A stretch of 64,000 nucleotides of DNA from assembly GCA_903839675.1 (NCBI GenBank), contig CAIMDB010000018.1:38553-102552 (forward strand), read 5' to 3'. The stretch comes from an uncultured Sphingomonadales bacterium (GTDB lineage: Bacteria > Pseudomonadota > Alphaproteobacteria > Sphingomonadales > Sphingomonadaceae). This document shows, piece after piece, positions 34,921 to 43,185 of the stretch (its first letter is position 1; the number at the start of each line of letters is the position of its first letter). The position numbers were made by a program, and so were the translations under genes. The notes beneath the pieces are model-generated. The model was not told the origin of the DNA. It made no database searches and worked only from the letters and a program-made list of their open reading frames with translations.

Positions 34921-35589
34921 TTAGGCCGCTGCCTCCAGCAGGATGGCAGCGGTCTCTTCGGGCTTTTCAACCATGACGCCATGACCGGTGGGAAGCGAAT
35001 AAACCTTCCAGTCTGGGTCGGCCTTCACCCGCTCATGAAACTTCGTGAACACCGTGGGCGCATCTTTAGTCGCATAAATATAGGTGCGTCGCGTGATGGC
35101 CTGTGCCGCGCCCGTCATCTTCACAGGCTCGATCAGCGTCAGCAGTGGATGCCGAGTCAGGAAGGACGGCGATCCGGGGAAGGGGGCGACAAGCCCCGGC
35201 ATATCGCGCTGCGCGTCGATATAGTGCTTGCGCGACGGTTCATCGGCAATGTCCCACAGCGCTTCGCCATCGCGCGGAAGGAACGCATCGACATAGACTA
35301 GCGAGCGGATCGCCTTGCCGAGGCGGTTGGCGACTTCGGTGATGATCATCCCGCCGTAGCTGTGACCCGCCAGAACGAAATCGGTCAGGCCTTCTGCCGT
35401 AACCATGTTCGTGACATCGATGACGTGCGTTTCGAGCGTGATGGCGGGCGAGATCAGGTGTTTTTTCTCGCCGAGCCCGGTTAAGGTTGCGATGTGGACG
35501 TCATGCCCCTTGGCACGCAGCAACTTTGCGGTCGCGTGCCAGCCTTGGCCGCCACCCCATGCACCGTGAACCAGAACGAACGTCGCCAT
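34921..35589 (-). CDS. Alpha/beta hydrolase (esterase-like)
   Basis: This 222-residue alpha/beta hydrolase has the oxyanion segment V-H-G-A-W-G-G-G and the nucleophile Ser77 in G-H-S-Y-G-G. The catalytic His lies near the end in P-T-G-H-G-V-M. No signal peptide is seen. It belongs to a small-esterase group that includes plant methylesterase-like proteins. It is the last gene of the long minus-strand operon starting at 43719, eight bases after the MBL-fold gene. Hydrolysis of an ester or a C-C bond in an aromatic intermediate is plausible. Confidence 0.82.
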   Translation of the reverse strand: MATFVLVHGAWGGGQGWHATAKLLRAKGHDVHIATLTGLGEKKHLISPAITLETHVIDVTNMVTAEGLTDFVLAGHSYGGMIITEVANRLGKAIRSLVYVDAFLPRDGEALWDIADEPSRKHYIDAQRDMPGLVAPFPGSPSFLTRHPLLTLIEPVKMTGAAQAITRRTYIYATKDAPTVFTKFHERVKADPDWKVYSLPTGHGVMVEKPEETAAILLEAAA

Positions 35590-35597
35590 GTCTTTTC

Positions 35598-36476
35598 CTA
35601 CTCCTGCCAGGCGGGCTGCTCACCCTTGGCCACGCGGGAGCTGTTGCCAAGCAGAAAGTCGCCCAGCACGTCAATGGCGTCGGGGTAAGCGGCCTTGACC
35701 TTGGCCTGAAGCTCGCTCGAGTTTTTGGACGCAGCAACCATCTTCGGCCAGTCCGCAATATAGTTTTGGCTGAAGGTGATTCCTGAAATGTCATTCGGAA
35801 GGCCGTCTTTGGCATGGCCTGCAACAACAATTTCAGGCTTTAACGCGGCCAACTGGTCAAGCGCCTTGCCCCAGGCGGCAATCGCCTTCGGGTCATGTTC
35901 CCCGAACCAGAGGAACATCTGGTTGTAGACGAGGTCACCCGGGAAGAGCGCCTTGATGCCCGGCGCCCAAAGCGCGGTGGCATGCGCGTGATCGCCCTGC
36001 ATCGGCCCGATGACCTTGAGCGGCTGGCCTTCCAGCATGATCGTGTCACCATCAAGCGGCATTGGTGCGGTTGGCATCTTCGGCGCGTTGGTGCCGAGCA
36101 CAGGATACCAGCGCTTCACCTTGAACGGCAGAGACTTCCAAATGTCAGACACGACGGTGGGATGGGCCACAATCTTGACGTTGGGGAAGGCTTGCTGGAT
36201 GGTTTCCATCGCAAAGAAATGGTCAGGGTGGTCATGGCCGATGAAGACGGTTTCCAACTCCTTGCCACTGTCCAAAACCATGGCAACGACGCGGTGGGCA
36301 TCCGCAATCGTGAACGGTGCGTCGACGAGGACAGCCTTCTTTTCGCCCTTGATCAGCGCGATGTTTGCGTAAAGAGATCCTGCGCTTGTGCGGAGGACTT
36401 CAACCTCAAGCGGCTTTGGCTGGGCAAGGGCAGGGGACGCGATAAGTGCGAGAAAGCTAAAAACTGTTTTACGCAT
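35598..36476 (-). CDS. Exported MBL-fold metallohydrolase
   Basis: This 292-residue metallo-beta-lactamase-fold protein has a signal peptide (A-S-P-A-L-A then Q-P near residue 19). The zinc motif H81-D-H83-P-D85-H86 follows, with a further His in G-D-H-A-H-A, Asp in F-P-G-D-L and His in V-A-G-H-A. It should act in the periplasm as a hydrolase. I start at ATG 36476, after GAGGAG; the frame continues upstream to 36656 inside the next gene. A secreted MBL-fold enzyme in an aromatic operon is unusual. Lactone, ester or sulfate cleavage are options; none is shown. Confidence 0.82.
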   Translation of the reverse strand: MRKTVFSFLALIASPALAQPKPLEVEVLRTSAGSLYANIALIKGEKKAVLVDAPFTIADAHRVVAMVLDSGKELETVFIGHDHPDHFFAMETIQQAFPNVKIVAHPTVVSDIWKSLPFKVKRWYPVLGTNAPKMPTAPMPLDGDTIMLEGQPLKVIGPMQGDHAHATALWAPGIKALFPGDLVYNQMFLWFGEHDPKAIAAWGKALDQLAALKPEIVVAGHAKDGLPNDISGITFSQNYIADWPKMVAASKNSSELQAKVKAAYPDAIDVLGDFLLGNSSRVAKGEQPAWQE

Positions 36477-36487
36477 GATTTGTCTCC

Positions 36488-37243
36488 TCAATGGGCGGTT
36501 TGGCCGCCGTCGATTGTGAATAGAGCGCCGTTGATGAAGCTGGCCGAAGGCGAACAGAGGTGCAGCACGGTACCTGCAATCTCTTCTGGCTGGGCCGCCC
36601 GGCCACTGATGTTCTGGGCAAAAAAGGCCGCACGGAAATCCGGACTGTCGGCCCAATGCTGGGTCATAGGTGTGACGACAAAACCCGGGGCGATGGCGTT
36701 CACACGGATGCCCAGTTGCGCATATTCAATGGCCGCGGCCTTGGTCAGGCCGACGACGGCATGCTTGCACGCGACATAAGCGGACATATTGGGGTCTGCG
36801 ATGACACCGCCGACCGACGCCGTGTTGACGATGGCACCACCACCGACCTTGAGGAAGTGCCGGATCTCGGCCTGCATGGCGAAGAAGACGCCCTTCAGAT
36901 CGACATCAATGGCGAGGTCGAGTTCGGCTTCGGTGACCTCATGGAGCGGTCGTTGCGGTGGCAGGACACCAGCATTGTTGAATGCATAGTCCATGGAACC
37001 AAAGCGACTGACGCACTCTTCAACCAAGGCCGTCATGGCAGCGGCGCTGGTCACATCTGCTTTCACATAGGCAGCCTTGCCGCCCGCTGCCGTGATGGCG
37101 GCCACTGTTTCTGCTGCACGATCATCGACATCGCCGATCAGGACGGCTGCGCCGGCATTGGCAAATGCAATGCACGTTGCCCTGCCAATGCCGGTCGCCC
37201 CCCCCGTAACCAAAACTGTCTTGCCTGAAAAAACCGCTGACAT
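36488..37243 (-). CDS. Short-chain dehydrogenase/reductase
   Basis: This 251-residue classical SDR has T-G-G-A-T-G-I-G, N-N-A-G-V, N-T-A-S-V-G-G and the active-site Y-V-A-C-K. The start at 37243 follows GGGAGAG. It lies 20 bases after the zinc alcohol dehydrogenase and 11 before the MBL-fold gene in the long operon. It probably oxidises a secondary alcohol or reduces a ketone with NAD(H), since Asp follows the second strand (I-G-D-V-D-D). Substrate unknown. Confidence 0.87.
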   Translation of the reverse strand: MSAVFSGKTVLVTGGATGIGRATCIAFANAGAAVLIGDVDDRAAETVAAITAAGGKAAYVKADVTSAAAMTALVEECVSRFGSMDYAFNNAGVLPPQRPLHEVTEAELDLAIDVDLKGVFFAMQAEIRHFLKVGGGAIVNTASVGGVIADPNMSAYVACKHAVVGLTKAAAIEYAQLGIRVNAIAPGFVVTPMTQHWADSPDFRAAFFAQNISGRAAQPEEIAGTVLHLCSPSASFINGALFTIDGGQTAH

Positions 37244-37263
37244 CTGATCTCTCCCAAAACCCC

Positions 37264-38271
37264 TTATTGACCGGGTGCGATCAGCACTTTGCACTCATGT
37301 GTGCGCTTGCGCAGCGCCTCAAATCGCGCTGGCGTGTCAGCAAGTGAAATGGTGTCGGTTACCAGCGCGCGCGGTTCGGCGGCGCCAGCATCGAGCGCAT
37401 CAAGGGCCTCTTCATAATCCTGTCGCGTGAAGAAGGCTGAGGTGATCAGGCGCACTTCCTTGGACAGCATGGCAAAGCTGTTGAACGTATCGGGCCGTGT
37501 GCACAGGCCCAGCAGGCAGATCGTGCCGCGCTTGCGGACCTGCTCCACGGCTTGTGCGATGAGGCCGGGCACACCCACGCACTCAAATACGATGTCGGGC
37601 TTTGTACCCAGCATCTGTTCAATGCTGTCCACGGGATCATCGGGGCTGACACTAAAGCCCGTGGCGCCCATCTCCATCGCGCGCGCCTCCTGAAAGGTTG
37701 CAAGATCTTGGATGATGACGTCGCTTGCGCCTTTGCGCCGCGCCCAGAAGGCGACGGCAAGACCTATTGGACCGGCGCCGAGGATCAACACCTTATCGCC
37801 CGGTTTCATCCCCGACATGTTGACGCCATGGAGGGAGACAGCCAGCGGCTCAATGATGGCGCCATCCGCAAGGCTGGCCGATTGGGGCAGGCGGATGCAC
37901 TGATTGGGCTTGGTGACTGCATATTCGGCATAGCCGCCGCCCTGCAGGCCGAAATGGTCGCACCAGGCAACTTCGCCTGATTTACAACTCTCACAGTGTC
38001 CGCAGCTCTTCAGCGGGATGACGGAGACAAGATCGCCAAGCTTCAGCCCTTCTGCGCCCTTGCCAAGAGCAACGATTTCACCAGCAAACTCATGGCCGAG
38101 GATATCGCCCTTATTGATCCCATAGGCCGGGTCTTCGGTCATGTGCAGGTCAGACCCGCAAATACCGCAGCGTCCGACCTTGACGACGACTTCCCCCGCC
38201 TGCGGTGTCGGGTCGTCGAGGGTCTCCAGCGCCAGCGGCTGGTGCAGCCCCTGCATGACCACAGCGCGCAT
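37264..38271 (-). CDS. Zinc-dependent alcohol dehydrogenase (MDR)
   Basis: This 335-residue medium-chain dehydrogenase has the catalytic zinc residues Cys38 (G-I-C-G-S-D), His60 and Glu61. The four-cysteine structural zinc loop C-G-H-C-E-S-C, later W-C, and the G-A-G-P-I-G nucleotide motif are also present. Its relatives include threonine and butanediol dehydrogenases. The ATG overlaps the stop of the flavoenzyme gene by ATGA, so they are translated together. It may oxidise an alcohol left by side-chain hydroxylation, although it should be cytoplasmic while the flavoenzyme is exported. Confidence 0.88.
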   Translation of the reverse strand: MRAVVMQGLHQPLALETLDDPTPQAGEVVVKVGRCGICGSDLHMTEDPAYGINKGDILGHEFAGEIVALGKGAEGLKLGDLVSVIPLKSCGHCESCKSGEVAWCDHFGLQGGGYAEYAVTKPNQCIRLPQSASLADGAIIEPLAVSLHGVNMSGMKPGDKVLILGAGPIGLAVAFWARRKGASDVIIQDLATFQEARAMEMGATGFSVSPDDPVDSIEQMLGTKPDIVFECVGVPGLIAQAVEQVRKRGTICLLGLCTRPDTFNSFAMLSKEVRLITSAFFTRQDYEEALDALDAGAAEPRALVTDTISLADTPARFEALRKRTHECKVLIAPGQ

Positions 38272-39890
38272 CAGGCGATCCCGGACTTGCCCGGCGCGAT
38301 GACGCCATTTGGATCAATCGCATTCTTCAGAAGCTTGTTAAAGTCGCGGTTGGTCTGGCCATATTGCTGGGCGACGAGCTCCATCGAGTTCACGCCAGTG
38401 CGGTAGCTGGCCCAGCCCTTTTTGCCGAACGTCGTGACGAGATCCTGATAGCAGGCGTCCGCCTTCTTCTCCTGCTCCGGATCGCTCTTGTCATAAAGCA
38501 GCGCGATGATGTGGTGCAGGTCACGCCAACCAATGGCGTAGGCGGCGGTGTAATCGAAGCCGTGTTTATCGAGGATTTCCCGGGCAAGCTTCGTTTGACC
38601 CTCCGCCTCTGCGCCCTTCGCGGCCGCAACCGGTGCGAACCAGGCCAGACCACCACCGGCCCCACGCCAGCGCAGCAGGCCGATCTCATCAAGGTTCAGG
38701 CCGCCCTCCATCAGTGTCGCATGGTGGTGGAACCAAGGGTTCTCGCCCATTTCCGCCGCTGTCAGCACTTCACCACCGCTCGCCGTCAACTGCGCGCGGA
38801 TGATGGGTTCAATGGCAGAGACTGTCTGTTCCGTGCCATAGAGGGCGAAATATGTGTTCCACATGCCGAGGCCATTCGCCTTGGCGGCCTTCTTGACCGA
38901 TGCATCATCCAGCGGCTGTCCATCGGGCACAATCTCATTGCGGCGCTTGAACATGGCGAGCTGATACGACGCGCTCATCATCAGGTTGCAGTTGGCCACG
39001 AGGCTCGAGACACGCAATGGCCGCATCGCTTCGATGATCTTGGGCACGTCTGCCATGTTATCGTGGCGGATCATGAACGGCTTGTAGACGGGCGGACGCG
39101 GCATCAGCCACATGCCCATCTTGGTCACGATGCCAAAGTTGGACTGGGTGAATAGGCCATCGACATAGGGCCCGTAGCCCCATTTGAAGGCCTGCCAGGC
39201 GGTTGAGCCTTCGATACTGCCCATGCCGGTGCGAAGTATCTCGGCGTTGGGGAGGACGACTTCCATCCCGCACTGGAAGGTGAAGTGTTCGCCATAGGGT
39301 GTGTAGCCGACACCGCGGTCGAGCGTGTTGCCGACGGGCGATGCGATCGGTCCTACGGTAGGAACGTCGATCCACAATGGGATGTTGTTGTCGTCCAGAT
39401 AGTCCTTGAGCTGCTGGTAGGTTACACCCGGCTCAATGAGGCAAGTGCCCAGATCAGCGTCAACCTCAAGAATGCGGTTCATGCGCTTCAAGTCGAGCAC
39501 GATCTGCCCCGGCGTCGCAGGGGCGGCCATGCCATAGCCCATGTTCTTGCCCGTAGAGATCGGCCAGATGGGCTGCTTATACTTGTTCGCGATGCGGACA
39601 ATTTCCTGCACCTCTTCCACTGTGCGCGGGCAGACTGCGCCAAGCGGAACGTGCCGACCATTGGGATCCGGAATGTAGGTTTTGCCCCAAGGCATCACAG
39701 CTTCGGGATCGCCGAAGACCCACTCGTCACCAACAACGCCGCGCATCGCTTTGATGGCGCCTGCAAAGTCCGCCTTGGACACGCCGGGGGCAAGGGTGCC
39801 CTTATTGTCGCAAGAAGCGAGGCCGACCATGGCAGCACCAAGGACGCTCGCGCCGATCAGGCCACGGCGGTTGAGTTCAAATTCGCTCAC
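38271..39890 (-). CDS. PCMH/VAO-family flavoenzyme, Tat lipoprotein
   Basis: This 539-residue flavoprotein is related to p-cresol methylhydroxylase and eugenol hydroxylase subunits (G-V-G-Y-T-P-Y-G-E-H, F-T-Q-S-N-F-G-I-V-T-K, D-P-N-G-V-I-A-P-G-K-S-G). The N-terminus has both a twin-arginine motif (N-R8-R9-G-L-I-G) and a lipobox ending at Cys27, so it should be folded, exported and lipid-anchored. The phenolate-binding Tyr496-Arg497 (S-Y-R-T-G) is kept. The residue matching the FAD-linking His of VAO is Leu415. The segment before W-R-G (G-L-L-R) also lacks a Tyr where, as I recall, PCMH has its flavin-linking one. FAD may thus be non-covalent. It overlaps the cytochrome gene upstream and the alcohol dehydrogenase downstream. 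Confidence 0.88.
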   Translation of the reverse strand: MSEFELNRRGLIGASVLGAAMVGLASCDNKGTLAPGVSKADFAGAIKAMRGVVGDEWVFGDPEAVMPWGKTYIPDPNGRHVPLGAVCPRTVEEVQEIVRIANKYKQPIWPISTGKNMGYGMAAPATPGQIVLDLKRMNRILEVDADLGTCLIEPGVTYQQLKDYLDDNNIPLWIDVPTVGPIASPVGNTLDRGVGYTPYGEHFTFQCGMEVVLPNAEILRTGMGSIEGSTAWQAFKWGYGPYVDGLFTQSNFGIVTKMGMWLMPRPPVYKPFMIRHDNMADVPKIIEAMRPLRVSSLVANCNLMMSASYQLAMFKRRNEIVPDGQPLDDASVKKAAKANGLGMWNTYFALYGTEQTVSAIEPIIRAQLTASGGEVLTAAEMGENPWFHHHATLMEGGLNLDEIGLLRWRGAGGGLAWFAPVAAAKGAEAEGQTKLAREILDKHGFDYTAAYAIGWRDLHHIIALLYDKSDPEQEKKADACYQDLVTTFGKKGWASYRTGVNSMELVAQQYGQTNRDFNKLLKNAIDPNGVIAPGKSGIA

Positions 39891-40204
39891 TTGCCGTGCT
39901 CCTTGGTTGGGGTGGGGCTCTTGGAAATCCAGACAGCAAGCGCGTCCAATTCCCCATTGGTGATTTCGGTCGGGCGGAAGGCGGGCATCCCGTTACGGCC
40001 ATGCCGGGTGACGCTCTTGATCATGTCGGTGTCTAGTGTCCTGCCGAGGATGATCGGGCCGACATTCTTGCCATGGCAATATCCGCAGACCTTAGCGTAC
40101 ACGACTTCGGGTGTCCGCTCCGGTTGATATTCGCCCAGCTTTTGGGCCGCATAAGCTGCTGAGGCGAGACCGAGACCTGCCACAATGCCGATGATCACTT
40201 TCAT
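39887..40204 (-). CDS. Small periplasmic cytochrome c
   Basis: This 105-residue protein has a cleavable signal peptide (S-A-A-Y-A then A-Q). One haem-c site is C-G-Y-C-H near residue 40, and a Met ligand lies in N-G-M-P-A-F. Size and motifs match the PchC-type cytochrome subunit of p-cresol methylhydroxylase. It overlaps the SDR before it and the flavoenzyme after it by four bases each. It should take electrons from the Tat-lipoprotein flavoenzyme. Unlike the cytochrome at 4956 it has no lipobox. Confidence 0.9.
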   Translation of the reverse strand: MKVIIGIVAGLGLASAAYAAQKLGEYQPERTPEVVYAKVCGYCHGKNVGPIILGRTLDTDMIKSVTRHGRNGMPAFRPTEITNGELDALAVWISKSPTPTKEHGK

Positions 40205-41025
40205 TTGAAGTTCCCCAGTTGAACGCCCCCATCAATGACCACATGCGCCCCAGTCATGAAGCTTGACGCGTCCGATGCGAGCATCAGTGCGAGGGGTTTT
40301 ATTTCCTGCGTGTCCGCCATCCGGCCAATCGGAATGGTCTTTTCGAAGGAGGAGCGGGCGTCCGGGTTTTTCTTCACCCAGCCGTCACCGATATTCGTGA
40401 CGAACGGGCCGGGCGCGATGGCGTTCACGCGGATCCCGAATTCGGCCAGTTCAAGTGCGGCGTGGCGCACGAGATGGAGAACGCCAGCTTTCGCCGGCAT
40501 ATAGGGTAGGCCAACGATGGGTTCATTAATGATACCGGCATTCGAGGCTGTGGCGATGATGGAGCCCTTCCGATTGCCGGCGCGCATGCAGCGGACGGCC
40601 TCGCGGATGGTGTAGTAAGCGCCGCTCAGATTGATATCGATCGAGCGCTTCCACTTTTCGGGATCATATTGATCGATGCGGCCCAATGGGTTGCGCTCCC
40701 CTGAAGGCGCCCAGAAGCCGTCGCCTGCATCCCAACCCGCATTGGCAAAGCAGATGTCGAGCCCGCCATAGGCCGCCACATGCGCATCAAAGGCGGCGGT
40801 CACTTGAGCGAGGTCAGAGATGTCGCAGGCGACAGCCTGAACTTCGGCGCCTTCGCCACGCAGGCGGGTGGCTTCCCGTTCCGCGCCTTTGCTGTCCAGA
40901 TCCGCGATGGTCACCTTGGCACCCGCTTCGGCCATGGCCTCTGCATAGGCCAGGCCGATGCCGGATGCACCGCCTGTCACCAATGCGCTGCGACCTGCGA
41001 TGTTGAATTGATCAAGTATCTTCAT
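40201..41025 (-). CDS. Short-chain dehydrogenase/reductase
   Basis: This 274-residue SDR has T-G-G-A-S-G-I-G, N-A-G-W, A-T-A-S-N-A-G and the active-site Y-M-P-A-K. An insertion around residues 98-120 (G-D-G-F-W-A-P-S-G-E-R) may shape the substrate pocket. It is coupled by ATGA overlaps to the Rieske oxygenase before it and the cytochrome after it. It could oxidise a side-chain alcohol to a ketone in the same pathway. Confidence 0.87.
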   Translation of the reverse strand: MKILDQFNIAGRSALVTGGASGIGLAYAEAMAEAGAKVTIADLDSKGAEREATRLRGEGAEVQAVACDISDLAQVTAAFDAHVAAYGGLDICFANAGWDAGDGFWAPSGERNPLGRIDQYDPEKWKRSIDINLSGAYYTIREAVRCMRAGNRKGSIIATASNAGIINEPIVGLPYMPAKAGVLHLVRHAALELAEFGIRVNAIAPGPFVTNIGDGWVKKNPDARSSFEKTIPIGRMADTQEIKPLALMLASDASSFMTGAHVVIDGGVQLGNFK

Positions 41026-42083
41026 GCGTCACTCGCCTCTATCTTTATCATTCTACTGAGAAGCCTTCGGGCGCGGATACCGCCCCCGTCACCGTTCAAA
41101 ACGAGCGGCTCCAATTCCCAGAAACCTTGTCCCGCCATCAGGCGATGGGCATCGCGGATGACGGGCAGGTCTTCATGTTCAAATGCGAAGGACAGCGCAG
41201 CATGAAGGCCTTCGCTGAACTCTGTGTCGCCGAGCTTATAATCGCGGGAGGTCGCCCAGACATAATGGGTGGTGTCGGGCGTTTCGGGTGTGAAGGCGTG
41301 GAGCGACAGAAGCGCTTTCATATCGTCGACAGATGTCCCCGGTTCCCCTGCGCGATAATCGAAGAAGAGGGTGGCGGGCGCATGCCAGGTCACTTCGCCA
41401 AAGAAGTCCTGCTTGCGGCCCTCCACGCCCAGCACGGCGGCAAGGGCGGGGGAGATGTAGTCGTTCTTCTGCGTATAGCGGGAATAGGCATGCGTCTCAT
41501 CCTGCCAGAATTTGCGCTCTCCCTGCGTGAAGGCGCTCGCGACAAGGGCCGGGTGCACAAAGTTCGCGTGGCTCAGATCAAGAATGTTGTCGCTGTAAAG
41601 TTCGTAATGCCCCTCGGCAAGGGTCACGCCCCGCACCGCTTCCCAAGCTGGATCATCTAGCCAGGAAAAGTCAGGGATCATTGAGGGGTCCGCCTTTTCG
41701 ACATCTCCCATCCAGATCCAAAGCAAACGATAGCGCTCGACCAGTGGATAGGCCGGCACGCTTGCCTTCGGGATAGGATCGCTCAGATGCGGGTTGTGAA
41801 CACAGACCCCGGAGCCATCAAATCGCAGGCCGTGATAGGGGCAGGCGAGGGTGCCATCGATGACAGACCCGTCTCCCAGCGCTGCAAACCGGTGCGGGCA
41901 GCGTCCACCAATGGCCTTTGCAACACCATCACCGTCGCGGAACAGCGCGACCGGCTCTTCCAGAAAGACTTTAGCTTGGGGTGTGTCCGTCAGGTCATCC
42001 GACCAGCCGGCGACATACCAGCAATTACGCAGATACGTGCCGCGTTTGGCCGGGAGCTTGGGGATGGCTCCGTTCGCGCCCAT
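41022..42083 (-). CDS. Rieske non-haem iron oxygenase (O-demethylase-like)
   Basis: This 353-residue protein is a VanA-type Rieske oxygenase. The 2Fe-2S ligands are Cys62, His64, Cys81 and His84 (C-P-H-R, later C-P-Y-H-G). The mononuclear-iron motif has Asp165, Asp169, His172 and His177 (D-N-I-L-D-L-S-H-A-N-F-V-H). Such enzymes remove methyl groups from aromatic methoxy groups as formaldehyde, as in vanillate or 5,5-dehydrodivanillate demethylation. No ferredoxin or reductase gene is in the window, so electrons must come from elsewhere. It follows the cupins by seven bases. Confidence 0.9.
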   Translation of the reverse strand: MGANGAIPKLPAKRGTYLRNCWYVAGWSDDLTDTPQAKVFLEEPVALFRDGDGVAKAIGGRCPHRFAALGDGSVIDGTLACPYHGLRFDGSGVCVHNPHLSDPIPKASVPAYPLVERYRLLWIWMGDVEKADPSMIPDFSWLDDPAWEAVRGVTLAEGHYELYSDNILDLSHANFVHPALVASAFTQGERKFWQDETHAYSRYTQKNDYISPALAAVLGVEGRKQDFFGEVTWHAPATLFFDYRAGEPGTSVDDMKALLSLHAFTPETPDTTHYVWATSRDYKLGDTEFSEGLHAALSFAFEHEDLPVIRDAHRLMAGQGFWELEPLVLNGDGGGIRARRLLSRMIKIEASDA

Positions 42084-42090
42084 CGATCAA

Positions 42091-42624
42091 CTACAGATAC
42101 AGAGCTGGATTGATGGCGATGCCGTGCTCTTTGCAGTAGCTTTCATAGTGGTTGATGAACCACCACACATCGAGCGTTTCGACGTGGTTGCCATTCTCGT
42201 CGTAAAACTCGTTAGCGCCCTGCATGTGGAACAATGCCTTCATGCCGTTGGGATCGTCGGTGACGAGCGTGTGGGCCGTGCCGGGGGTTTCGGTGATGAA
42301 ATCACCGGCCTTGCAGACCCAGTCATATTCCAGATAGCGGAACGAGCCTTCCAGCCCGATCGCCCATACCTTGCCGCGGTGCTTGTGCGTTCCAATGACG
42401 CCCGGGCCCTTGATCCAAAGGATGTTGGCGTAGATGTTTTCCTTCGTGTCGAAGGCCACGTGACGGATGGCGGCATTGTCGCCGAAGGGAACCCAGGGGC
42501 TTTCTGCTTCCGAGCTGCCGACGTAAGTGCCTTCAGACCCACGCGCCTTGATGATGTCTCCGTAGAGCTCCGGCACATTAACGATCTTATATGCACCTGA
42601 GGGCGGGGCTTTCATCCCAGTCAT
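42091..42624 (-). CDS. Cupin, dihydroxyacetophenone dioxygenase-like (3)
   Basis: This 177-residue cupin has the metal motif G-T-H-K-H-R-G followed by the second motif P-G-T-A-H-T-L-V. This pattern is found in 2,4'-dihydroxyacetophenone dioxygenase-like proteins, which split an aryl hydroxymethyl ketone into an aromatic acid and formate. It ends I-N-P-A-L-Y-L, very like the next cupin (I-N-P-K-L-Y-L), so these two are close paralogues. It lies 12 bases after cupin 2 and seven before the Rieske gene. Activity on a lignin ketone is an inference. Confidence 0.78.
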   Translation of the reverse strand: MTGMKAPPSGAYKIVNVPELYGDIIKARGSEGTYVGSSEAESPWVPFGDNAAIRHVAFDTKENIYANILWIKGPGVIGTHKHRGKVWAIGLEGSFRYLEYDWVCKAGDFITETPGTAHTLVTDDPNGMKALFHMQGANEFYDENGNHVETLDVWWFINHYESYCKEHGIAINPALYL

Positions 42625-42636
42625 TTTTGGAGTTCC

Positions 42637-43173
42637 TTACAAATACAGCTTGGGATTGATGGCGATGTTGTTGTCGCGGCAATAGGTCTCGTAGTGGTTG
42701 ATGTACCACCACACATCGGCCGTCTCGACGAGCACCGCATTCGCATCATAGAATTCGATCGGACCGGTCATCCAGCCGAACAGCTTCACGCCTTCCGGAT
42801 GCTCGGTCACCAATGTGTGGCTTTCGCCCGGCACTTCAAGAATGAGGCCGCCCGGTGAGGCAACCCAATCATATTCCAGATAGCGGACGCTGCCTTCGAG
42901 GCAGACCATGACAATGTTGCCGCGATGCAGGTGCGTGCCGATTGTGCCCGGGCCCTTCACCCACAGGATGTTGGAAAAGGTGTTGGTACGCACGTCAAAG
43001 CAGAGATGCTTGATGGCTGCATTGTCACCAAAGGGGACCCAGGGACTGTCGTCATCGCTGAGAACATCAATGTAGCGCCCACCGGGGGACAGACGCTCCA
43101 CCAGATGCTTGTAGTTGTTGGGGACGTCGACAATTTCCTTCGTGTCGGACGGCGGGGCGGTCATGATGGCCAT
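42637..43173 (-). CDS. Cupin, dihydroxyacetophenone dioxygenase-like (2)
   Basis: This 178-residue cupin shares S-P-W-V-P-F-G-D-N-A-A-I and the tail N-H-Y-E-T-Y-C with cupin 3. The metal motif is G-T-H-L-H-R-G with a later His in E-S-H-T-L-V, so iron binding should be intact. Two ATG codons are possible (43173 and 43164). The tandem copies probably arose by duplication and may form mixed oligomers or act on different ketones. Confidence 0.78.
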   Translation of the reverse strand: MAIMTAPPSDTKEIVDVPNNYKHLVERLSPGGRYIDVLSDDDSPWVPFGDNAAIKHLCFDVRTNTFSNILWVKGPGTIGTHLHRGNIVMVCLEGSVRYLEYDWVASPGGLILEVPGESHTLVTEHPEGVKLFGWMTGPIEFYDANAVLVETADVWWYINHYETYCRDNNIAINPKLYL

Positions 43174-43185
43174 GTCGTGATCCTA

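Noticed and set aside
41022..42083. Naming the Rieske oxygenase LigXa (dehydrodivanillate demethylase)
   Set aside because: It is shorter than I recall for LigXa and is of general VanA type; no ferredoxin or reductase neighbours support a specific name.
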